NCBI GenBank assembly: GCA_902796045.1 | Contig: CADBNQ010000121.1 | Coordinates: forward strand, 1-5,408 | Length of the DNA stretch: 5,408 nt | Direction: 5' to 3' | Source of the DNA: an uncultured Lachnospiraceae bacterium | Lineage (GTDB): Bacteria; Bacillota; Clostridia; Lachnospirales; Lachnospiraceae | In this document: positions 1 to 5,408 of the stretch, in pieces | How the letters are laid out: each line of letters begins with the position of its first letter | Numbering within the stretch: position 1 is the stretch's first letter | Program-made: the position numbers and the translations under genes | The notes under the pieces: generated by a model | Seen by the model: the letters and a program-made list of their open reading frames with translations, nothing else | Told to the model about the DNA's origin: nothing | Databases searched by the model: none

Positions 1-1
1 G

Positions 2-280
2 GCAGAAAGCACCGGGAAAGAGGCAGGGGATGCTGACAAGAGCACGGGCAAAGATGCCTCAGATAAGGAAAGCACAGACAAGGATGCCTCTGATAAGGAT
101 GCATCAGACAAAGGAACTTCAGATAAAGATACTGCAGATAAGGATGCTTCAGGTAAAGATGCCTCAGACAAAGATGGAACTGGAGATGATCCCTCAGCCG
201 CAGGCAGCACTGAGAAAGATGCTGCCGGAAAGGATGCCGCAGACACGGCAGCGGCTGATAAAGACAAGACGGATCAGAAG
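2..280 (+). repeat. D/K/A/S-rich low-complexity N-terminal segment with 15-bp tandem repeats
   Basis: Residues 1-93 consist almost only of Asp, Lys, Ala, Ser, Thr, Gly and Glu. From 47 to 181 nine consecutive 15-bp units in register encode GKDAS, DKEST, DKDAS, DKDAS, DKGTS, DKDTA, DKDAS, GKDAS and DKDGT. Outside this core (2-46 and 182-280) the pattern decays but keeps the same composition. Asp and Lys are roughly balanced, so the segment should be disordered and near neutral overall. It precedes the folded head and probably follows a signal peptide located upstream of the window. Its function is unknown; a flexible spacer or wall-interacting segment is a guess. Unit length is a multiple of three, so copy-number change would keep the frame. 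Confidence 0.88.
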
Positions 281-3200
281 GGGATTGACCTGATGTCTAT
301 GAAACCCGGGGAGACGATCACCTTCCGGGCTAAATCTGACTCGGGGACCAAGAAGGTATCCGTGACCAGGGGTACGCATTATGAGTACTCTGATTACGGG
401 CTGGGTTCCTATGAGACTTACAAATACCATGTCACTTTTGGCAATGTCTCAGCCACAGCCTACTGCGTGGAGCCTTCCAAGCATTCACCCGACTCGGGGA
501 CTTATTACATTAACAAGCTTGCTGACGGGAAGAAGCTGGCCAAGGTCTGCTACTATGGGACCAAGGCATCCGGGGGAGACGGATTCTTCTCCGAGTACCA
601 TTCCGACTTTTCCGAGGGCAAGAGGTTCATCCTGGTCCATCTGGCCGCCAGCTATGCCAGCAACGGGTCTGATGCCTTTTCCGGAGCCAATTCCACAGCC
701 CGGCACCTGGCCATGGAGCTCTATGAATGGTGCCTGTCCCAGCCTGACATTCCGGATGTGGATATGGCATTCTCCGATGATGATGTGACAGCCTACCTGG
801 AGGGTGGGATCCAGAGGACCGGGGAGATCCTGTTTGCGGCAGACGAGGCCCAGACCATCACCTTCAAGCTGCCGTCCGGTGTAAGGCTTCACAACATGGT
901 TACAGGCAGCACCAGCGGGGCCGGGGCCAGCGTGAAGATCTGCGGAGGGACCAAGTTTTACCTCAGTGCGCCTATTACCCAGGCAGCCGACGTGGGTCCC
1001 ACCTGGTCCACCACCTTGAAAGGCAGCATCACCAAGGATTATTCTGCCTATAAGATCTCAATCGGCGGAGGGGAGCAGGACCTTGCCCTGGTCTTTGGTG
1101 ACGGCGTCGATGACGAGAAGTACATTGATTTCAAGGTAAACTGGCTGCAGGTCGGCAATATCAAGATCAATAAAACAGGGGAATACCTTGATTCTGCCTC
1201 CAGCAACGGAGACGGCACAGCCTTTCACTATCAGAGCGGGCCGCTCAAGGATGCGGTCTTTGATATCTATGCTGATGAGGATATCAAGGACGCCAAGGGA
1301 AATATCCTCCTGGCAAAGGGCAGCCTGGCAGCAGATGATGTCAGGACAGATGCGAGCGGCAGCTTTACTGTGACCAACCTCAATACCGGACTCTACCGGG
1401 TTGTTGAACAGAAAGCACCCGGTGGATACTATAACGGCGGACAGTCCAGGCAGATCAGACTGGAGGGAGGAACCAGCGAGATTTCCTTCGTCAATGACCG
1501 CCAGAAGGCGGAAGTGACTGTGACCAAGCAGGACAAAGATACCCACAATGTCCTGAAAGGGGGTACATTTGGGCTCTTTGCTGCAGGCGATATCAGGAAC
1601 AAGTCCGGAAATGTGATCGTCAGCAAGGATACCCTGCTCGCAAAAGCTGTAACCGGCAATGACGGCAAGGCGACATTCGGGGCAGACCTTCCTTTAGGCT
1701 GCTCCTACTATGTCAAGGAGATCAAGGCTCCGGAGAACTATTACCGGAACCAGACAGACACCTACACCTTTTCTTTTATTTACACCAACGACAGCACAGC
1801 CAGGCAGACATTTACCCATACATTTGCCAATGAGAGGACTGATGCCAGGATCACTGTGATCAAGAAGGATAAGGAAACCGGGGCTGCGCCTCAGGGAGAT
1901 GCCGTGCTGAGCGGGGCAGTCTACGGCCTTTATGCCAGGGCAGACATCGTTCACCCCGATGGAAAGACCGGAGTCCTCTACAAGGCCGGGAGCAGGGTCG
2001 CTGTCATGACCACTGATAAAAACGGACGGGCAGAGGCCGCCAACCTCTATCTGGGCAAATATTTCGTCAAGGAGATCAGTCCCTCGACCGGCTATCTGCT
2101 GGATGACCAGGAGCATGACATCACCGCCAGCTATGAAGGTGACCTGGTGAAGACTGTCCAGAGGGAGACAGTCTCCCAGGAGCAGGTGAAGAAACAGCCC
2201 TTCCAGGTGATCAAGGCGGCGGACAATGAAGAGACAGACGCCGACCTTCTTCAGGGCGTCGGCTTTAAAGCCTACCTGGTCAGCAAGCTGAAGAAAAAAG
2301 CTGATGGCAGTTACGATTACAGCAGCACCCAGCCTGCAGTCCTTACGAATCAGGGCGGCAGAGAGATGTTTACCGATGCAAAGGGTCATGCCGTGTCTAT
2401 AGCCATTCCTTACGGAACCTACATCGTTGTGGAATCCACCACACCCCACAATTATAAACCGGTTGACCCCTTCATCGTCACCATCCGCGAACACCACCCG
2501 GATACACCACAGGTCTGGAGGGTTCTGCTGGATGAAGAGTTCAAGGCCAAGCTGCGCATCATCAAACAGGATGAGGAGACCAAAAGGTCCGTCCTCCTGC
2601 CGGGCACAGAGTTTAAGATCTATGATCTGACCAGCAACAAGTATGTGTCCCAGACAACCACCTACCCGAAGCCCGTGGTCCACACAAGCTTCTTCACGGA
2701 CGAGGAAGGGAGTCTGACCCTGCCCCAGAATCTGAAGATCGGCCGATACAGGATTGAAGAAGTACAGGCACCGGACGGCTACTTCAGGAACACGAATTAT
2801 CCGGTTATCAGTGTCGACTCCGACACCATGCACCATGTCGATCCGGTCAGCGGGGATGTCATCATAGAGATCATCTATGAGGACCGGCCCGTAAAGGGAC
2901 AGCTGTCCGTCATAAAGACAGGCGAGTGCCTGGTCAGCTACGACGATCAGGGCTTCCACTATGAAGACCGTGGCCTGTCCGGCGCCGTCTACGAGATCTA
3001 TGCCGCTGAGGATATCTACACCCCTGACCACCAGCGCGATATCAACGGAGACCGCCTGCTGGAGGCAGCCAAAGACCAGCTGGTGGCCACCATCATTACG
3101 GGTGAAGATGGAAAAGCCGTAACAGATATGCTGCCCCTGGGCAAATATTATGTCACAGAGAAGACAGCTCCCGGAGGCTATACAGTCAACCTCGAGGAGA

Positions 3201-5407
3201 AAGAAGTAGAATTCGTCTACGCGGGACAGGATGTCCCCCTGATTGAAAAGGACATGGACTACCACAACGACCGGCAGAAGATAGAATTGTCCGTCAGAAA
3301 AGCCGACGAACACTCAGACCGATCCCTGGAAGGAGCCGTATTCGGCCTGTACAATAAGAAAGCTATACGGGCGGGCCAGCCCTCCGAGGCAGACTGGGCA
3401 CCGGACCAGCCGGACGAACCCGCAGGGAACGATGATCAGGACAGCGGAGGACAGGACGGTGATCAGGGTAACAACAGCCAGGGCACAGAAGGTCAGTCTG
3501 CAGACAACCAGAATGCAGATGATCAAGGCACCGGCAGTCAGGACACCGGAGGACAAGACGGTGAAAATCAGGATAATAACCAGGGAGCCGGTAATCAGGG
3601 CAATGATGGACAGGGAGCCGGTAATCAGGACGATAATGGACAAGGAGCCGGTAATCAGGACGATAATGAACAGGGTGAAGATAACGGGGCCGATGTGATC
3701 GTGCCAGCCGACACCCTTCTTGAGAAACTGACCAGCGGCAAGGACGGAATGGCAGTCTGCAGCCTTGACCTCCCCCTCGGACAGTATTATGTAAAAGAAC
3801 TGGAGGCACCGGCAGGGTATTTCCTGAACGAAGAAACATTAGAATATGATGCCTCCTATCAGGGTCAGGACACTGAGACTATCGAGCTGATGTCCAAGAT
3901 GACCGACCGGCCCACCAGGACACAGTTCTCAAAGTCTGATCTGACCACAGGGACAGAGCTGACCGGCGCCAAGCTGAGCGTTATCGACCAGTCCGGAAAG
4001 ACAGTGGAGACCTGGGTATCCGAAAAAGACAAGCCCCATATGATCTACGGGCTCCACACAGGGGAGACCTACATACTGAGAGAAGAAATCGCTCCCTATG
4101 GATACCTGAAAGCTACTGAGATCAGGTTCACCGTGGCTGACACCGAAGAGATCCAGAAGGTGGAGATGAAGGACGAGGTACCCAAAGGGAAACTCATGAT
4201 CAGCAAGAAGGGCGAATTCCTTGAAAGTGTGACCCTGATCAACCGAATTAAGGGGATCATGGAGCATATCTTCCACTATGTAACCGGGAACCTCAAGAAT
4301 GTAAGCTTTGAGGTCTATGCGGCGGAGGATATCAAGGCAGCGGACGGTGTCTCCAAAGATTACTATAAGAAGGACCAGCTTGTGGCAACCATCAGCACAG
4401 GCATAACCGGGATCGCAAGCATTGACAATCTGCCCCTGGGCAAATACTATGTCAAGGAGAAGGCGACAGCCCACGGCCATGTCCTGGATAAGGAACCGCA
4501 GATCATTGACCTCACCTACAGAAATCAGGATACCCCGGTGGTCACCTACAACAAGGACTGGCAGAATCTGCGCCAGAAGTTCTCTCTAAGCATCAGCAAA
4601 ACGGATGAGGAGACAGGCAAAGATCTGTCCGGAGGGATCTTTGGCCTCTTTACTGCCAAAGCCATCCTGTCAGCAGACGGCAGACAGCTGATGGAAGCAG
4701 ACGAGATCATAGAGCTGAAGAACACAGACGCCAGCGGAAAGATTGATTTCATCGCAGACCTGCCCATAGACGGGGAATACTATGTCAGAGAACTCTACGC
4801 CCCGCCCGGCTATATCGTGACCAACGAAAGACAGTCCTTCACCACCAGCTGGCAGGGACAGGAAAGCAAGGATCAGACGATCAGCCTGGCCTTTACGGAT
4901 AAGCCGACCCTCGTCTCTCTATCAAAGACAGACCTGACAAATGGAAGCGAACTCCCCGGCGCTCACCTGAAGGTCACGGACAATGCAGGAAATGTCGTCG
5001 ATTCCTGGGTGTCGACAAACACACCACACCTTATCAAGAGACTGACCGTCAACCAGACATACACTCTTACCGAGACAAAACCGGCAGACGGCTATGCCAC
5101 AGCAGAATCCGTCCGCTTTACCATCGGAAACACCGCCGAGATCCAGAAAGTAGAGATGAAAGACGACATCACCAAGCTCAAGATCTCCAAACAGGACATT
5201 GCAGGCAAGGAACTCCCCGGGGCAAAACGGACCATCTTTAACAGCAAGGGAGAAAAAGTCGCCGGCTGGACTTCCACCAGGAAGCCTCACTACATCACCA
5301 TGCGCCCCATCGGCCGCTATACCCTCCGGGAAGAGACAGCCCCATCAGGCTACCGGAAAGCTGAAGAAGTAAAATTCGAGATCAAAGACACCGCAAAGAT
5401 CCAGAAA
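2..5407 (+). CDS. Giant SpaA/Cna_B-type isopeptide-domain surface adhesin, partial at both ends
   Basis: Frame 2 is open for all 1802 codons and enters and leaves the window without a start or stop, so the full protein is longer than 1802 residues. Visible order: D/K-rich pentapeptide repeats (residues 1-93), a thioester-domain-like head (96-274), a beta-rich segment (275-383), then twelve tandem Cna_B/SpaA-like domains (384-1802). Each domain begins with a strand of the type I-x-V-x-K and carries a Y-x-V-x-E strand, usually followed by an AP-x-GY-type turn; most end in an aromatic/hydrophobic-x-Asn/Asp strand. In this family Lys and Asn/Asp form an intramolecular isopeptide bond catalysed by the Glu, giving rigid protease-resistant stalks. 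Known relatives are secreted and sortase-anchored to the wall; the signal peptide and LPxTG-type motif would be outside the window, so surface location is inferred. Ligand unknown. Codon use is moderate-GC with frequent AGG. Class is near certain; the exact role (single-chain adhesin or pilus-associated tip) is not resolved. Confidence 0.96.
287..823 (+). other. Thioester-domain-like adhesin head (residues 96-274)
   Basis: This is the first folded region. It has a beta-rich start (K-P-G-E-T-I-T-F), then an AYCVEP motif with Cys155, a Y-Y-G turn after Cys183, and a helical stretch around residues 213-247 ending in W-C-L-S-Q (Cys244, Gln247). The Cys context and its place at the N-terminus before Cna_B domains match the thioester-domain adhesin class, in which a Cys-Gln thioester binds host surface nucleophiles covalently. 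The usual partner motif TQ-x-A-I-W is not visible: the matching helix appears to read STARHLAMELYEW, with no Gln. Gln247 and Gln271 (in an I-Q-R-T motif) are the nearest downstream glutamines. Assignment to the family is by motif and architecture; thioester activity is uncertain. Confidence 0.55.
824..1150 (+). other. Beta-rich head segment between thioester-like domain and first Cna_B domain (residues 275-383)
   Basis: This region alternates strands and turns (I-T-F-K-L-P-S-G-V, then G-G-T-K-F-Y-L-S-A-P, then L-A-L-V-F-G-D-G-V-D-D-E-K) and ends in F-K-V-N-W just before the first Cna_B Lys strand. It has no Lys/Glu/Asn triad of Cna_B type and contains Cys314. From memory, similar segments follow the Cys-containing head in other clostridial SpaA-type giant proteins, so it is probably part of the same head module. 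I do not recognise a named domain and assign no separate function. Confidence 0.5.
1151..1501 (+). other. Cna_B/SpaA domain 1, type A (residues 384-500)
   Basis: Predicted isopeptide triad: Lys391 (I-K-I-N-K), Glu469 (Y-R-V-V-E, before A-P-G-G-Y) and Asn498 (F-V-N-D-R). It has the type A hallmarks shared with D6 and D9: K-x-G-E-x-L after the Lys, an FHY motif, then Y-A-D-E-D-I. All residues needed for a Lys-Asn bond are present. Confidence 0.88.
1502..1840 (+). other. Cna_B/SpaA domain 2, type B (residues 501-613)
   Basis: Predicted triad: Lys509 (V-T-V-T-K), Glu573 (Y-Y-V-K-E) and Asn610 (F-A-N-E-R). The GLF motif follows the first loop, and the V-I-V-x-x-D-T-L-L strand is shared with D7. 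The usual AP-x-GY turn is A-P-E-N-Y here. A Lys-Asn bond is predicted. Confidence 0.88.
1841..2200 (+). other. Cna_B/SpaA domain 3, type B-like, terminal Asn missing (residues 614-733)
   Basis: Lys621 (I-T-V-I-K) and Glu691 (Y-F-V-K-E) are present, with a GLY motif between them. The closing strand reads V-K-T-V-Q-R-E-T-V-S-Q-E-Q and contains no Asn or Asp at the expected place. The isopeptide bond is therefore predicted to be absent or to use another acceptor. The Glu strand is followed by S-P-S-T-G-Y in place of AP-x-GY. Confidence 0.8.
2201..2542 (+). other. Cna_B/SpaA-like domain 4, distinct type (residues 734-847)
   Basis: Lys738 (F-Q-V-I-K) opens the domain, followed by G-V-G-F-K-A-Y-L-V-S-K-L, a signature I associate with giant clostridial SpaA-type proteins. 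Glu811 (Y-I-V-V-E) is followed by a divergent T-P-H-N-Y turn. The last strand reads W-R-V-L-L-D, so Asp844 sits at the acceptor position. A Lys-Asp bond is possible but less certain than in the C-type domains. Confidence 0.75.
2543..2893 (+). other. Cna_B/SpaA domain 5, distinct type (residues 848-964)
   Basis: Predicted triad: Lys855 (L-R-I-I-K), Glu920 (Y-R-I-E-E, then A-P-D-G-Y) and Asp961 (Y-E-D-R-P) in the acceptor strand. The first loop carries L-P-G-T-E-F-K-I-Y. Asp in place of Asn suggests a Lys-Asp bond. It links directly to D6 through V-K-G. Confidence 0.82.
2894..3274 (+). other. Cna_B/SpaA domain 6, type A, start of first A-B-C triplet (residues 965-1091)
   Basis: Predicted triad: Lys972 (L-S-V-I-K), Glu1053 (Y-Y-V-T-E, then A-P-G-G-Y) and Asn1089 (Y-H-N-D-R). 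It has the type A signature K-T-G-E, FHY and Y-A-A-E-D-I, then T-P-D-H-Q. Its L-P-L-G-K-Y-Y-V segment is nearly identical to that of D9, also at DNA level. Confidence 0.88.
3404..3691 (+). repeat. Q/G/N/D-rich low-complexity insertion in domain 7 (residues 1135-1230)
   Basis: Ninety-six codons encode almost only Gln, Gly, Asn, Asp, Ala, Ser, Glu and Thr, with no Lys or Arg and no predicted structure. Composition differs sharply from the D/K-rich N-terminal segment and from the flanking Cna_B strands. Codons here include more GAT, AAT, GGA and GGT than in the adjacent domains. Net charge is strongly negative. Degenerate units of the minisatellite extend back to about 3524. Probably an exposed, disordered loop. 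Confidence 0.88.
3581..3670 (+). repeat. 30-bp minisatellite, three tandem units
   Basis: Units at 3581-3610, 3611-3640 and 3641-3670 each begin CAG/CAA GGA GCC GGT AAT CAG and encode QGAGNQGNDG, QGAGNQDDNG and QGAGNQDDNE. Units 1 and 2 differ at three bases and units 2 and 3 at two, so the expansion looks recent. Older, degenerate units (QGTGSQDTGG at 3524-3553 and a nine-codon unit at 3554-3580) lie just upstream, and a partial unit follows. Unit length keeps the reading frame. Confidence 0.92.
3914..4183 (+). other. Cna_B domain 8, type C, CnaB2/SpyCatcher-like (residues 1305-1394)
   Basis: This short domain of about 90 residues has predicted triad Lys1311 (Q-F-S-K-S-D), Glu1361 (Y-I-L-R-E, then A-P-Y-G-Y) and Asp1391 (V-E-M-K-D-E). 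It aligns by eye along its length with CnaB2 of S. pyogenes FbaB: F-S-K-x-D, then L-x-G-A, then a G-K-T-x-x-T-W-x-S segment, the Glu strand, and an M-x-D closing strand. In FbaB these residues form a spontaneous Lys-Asp bond. Confidence 0.86.
4184..4570 (+). other. Cna_B/SpaA domain 9, type A, divergent (residues 1395-1523)
   Basis: Lys1402 (L-M-I-S-K) and Glu1486 (Y-Y-V-K-E) are present, with FHY and V-Y-A-A-E-D-I as in D6. The turn after the Glu strand is A-T-A-H-G-H instead of A-P-x-G-Y. The closing strand reads T-Y-N-K-D-W-Q. Aligned to D6 (Y-H-N-D-R-Q), the Asn site holds Lys and Asn1517 is one place earlier. The FHY loop carries a hydrophobic/basic stretch, T-L-I-N-R-I-K-G-I-M-E-H-I-F. 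Bond formation is uncertain. Confidence 0.8.
4571..4906 (+). other. Cna_B/SpaA domain 10, type B (residues 1524-1635)
   Basis: Predicted triad: Lys1533 (L-S-I-S-K), Glu1597 (Y-Y-V-R-E, then A-P-P-G-Y) and Asp1633 (F-T-D-K-P). It has the I-F-G-L-F-T-A-K-A-I segment that matches G-L-Y-N-K-K-A-I of D7, but with a short ordinary loop (L-S-A-D-G-R-Q-L-M) where D7 carries its insertion. A Lys-Asp bond is predicted. Confidence 0.86.
4907..5173 (+). other. Cna_B domain 11, type C, CnaB2/SpyCatcher-like (residues 1636-1724)
   Basis: Predicted triad: Lys1642 (S-L-S-K-T-D), Glu1691 (Y-T-L-T-E) and Asp1721 (V-E-M-K-D-D). It shares S-W-V-S, P-H-x-I and an identical E-I-Q-K-V-E-M-K-D string with D8. The turn is K-P-A-D-G-Y. 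It is the closest relative of D8 in the window. Confidence 0.86.
5174..5407 (+). other. Cna_B domain 12, type C, cut by window end (residues 1725-1802)
   Basis: Lys1730 (L-K-I-S-K-Q-D) and Glu1777 (Y-T-L-R-E, then A-P-S-G-Y) are present. The domain reaches A-K-I-Q-K, the point at which D8 and D11 continue to V-E-M-K-D, so the predicted Asp lies a few codons beyond the window. It directly follows D11, so two C-type domains are in tandem. Confidence 0.84.
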
Positions 5408-5408
5408 A

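Larger units (their letters stand above)
3275..3913 (+). other. Cna_B/SpaA domain 7, type B with long loop insertion (residues 1092-1304)
   Basis: Lys1100 (L-S-V-R-K) and Glu1266 (Y-Y-V-K-E, then A-P-A-G-Y) frame a type B domain whose acceptor strand reads M-T-D-R-P, placing Asp1302 where D2 has Asn. The loop between G-L-Y-N-K-K-A-I and V-I-V-P-A-D-T-L-L, about five residues in D2, is expanded to roughly 100 low-complexity residues. The fold signature resumes cleanly on the far side, so the domain is probably intact with the insert looped out. Confidence 0.82.
2894..5173 (+). repeat. Segmental duplication: two A-B-C Cna_B triplets
   Basis: D6-D7-D8 (2894-4183) and D9-D10-D11 (4184-5173) have the same domain order and matching motifs at matching places. 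The first triplet is 1290 bp and the second 990 bp. Removing the 288-bp low-complexity insertion brings the first to about 1002 bp, so the insertion explains nearly all the length difference. Shared strings include CTGCCCCTGGGCAAATA (3131 and 4430) and GAGATCCAGAA (4148 and 5138). Divergence elsewhere is considerable, so the duplication is not recent. Confidence 0.78.

Noticed and set aside
30..293. Plus-strand open frame in another frame with repetitive Met/Gln/Lys/Arg content
   Set aside because: It is the +1 reading of the 15-bp DKDAS repeats; only frame 2 continues into a recognisable protein.
293..301. In-frame ATG codons at 293 and 299 with a purine-rich AAGGGG stretch about nine bases upstream of 293, as a possible gene start
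   Set aside because: The frame stays open upstream to the window edge, and no signal peptide follows these codons as an exported protein would need.
1694..3313. A 539-codon open frame on the minus strand
   Set aside because: It lies fully antisense to clear Cna_B domains 2-7. Its translation shows no recognisable domain, and its openness follows from the codon bias of the sense strand.
3524..3682. Repeat array considered as a CRISPR array
   Set aside because: The 30-bp units are directly adjacent with no spacers, and they code in frame within the large gene.
3404..3691. Low-complexity stretch considered as the boundary between two genes or the C-terminal wall-spanning region
   Set aside because: No stop codon, LPxTG motif, membrane segment or new start occurs, and the D7 domain resumes after it in the same frame.
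3314..3839. Overlapping minus-strand open frames with repetitive translations (3314-3643 and 3363-3839)
   Set aside because: Their repeats are only the reverse reading of the Q/G/N/D-rich insertion and its 30-bp units; the sense frame is continuous through the region.

Overview
The whole window is the interior of one very large surface-protein gene on the + strand. Frame 2 (bases 2-5407) reads 1802 consecutive sense codons with no stop. It is open at both ends, so the start codon, signal peptide and C-terminal wall anchor all lie outside. There is no intergenic DNA, and I see no promoter, terminator, RNA gene or mobile element. Residue numbers below count from base 2.

The product is a giant stalk-like adhesin of the SpaA/Cna_B (isopeptide-domain) type. 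In order it has: (1) a D/K-rich low-complexity segment with 15-bp repeats encoding DKDAS-like pentapeptides (bases 2-280); (2) a head region resembling the thioester-domain adhesin class, with a Cys in an AYCVEP context, followed by a beta-rich segment (287-1150); (3) twelve tandem Cna_B/SpaA-like domains (1151-5407), the last cut by the window edge. The domains fall into recurring types. Type A (D1, D6, D9) has FHY and Y-A-x-E-D-I motifs. Type B (D2, D3, D7, D10) has a GLF/GLY motif. Type C (D8, D11, D12) is short and closely resembles CnaB2 of Streptococcus pyogenes FbaB, the parent of SpyCatcher. D4 and D5 are distinct. D6-D7-D8 and D9-D10-D11 form two A-B-C triplets, which points to growth of the stalk by segmental duplication. 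D7 carries a Q/G/N/D-rich loop insertion of about 100 residues that contains a 30-bp minisatellite.

The likely source is a Gram-positive Firmicute, plausibly a gut Lachnospiraceae/Clostridia member. This is inferred from the protein type, the domain motifs and the moderate-GC codon use with frequent AGG/AGA arginine codons; the species cannot be told. By family knowledge, the protein would be secreted, sortase-anchored and stabilised by self-formed Lys-Asn or Lys-Asp isopeptide bonds, holding the N-terminal head away from the cell. The Lys and Glu residues are visible in all twelve domains. The Asn/Asp acceptor is clear in nine, missing in D3, ambiguous in D9 and off-window for D12. I found no multi-gene system here; the points of interest are inside this one protein.
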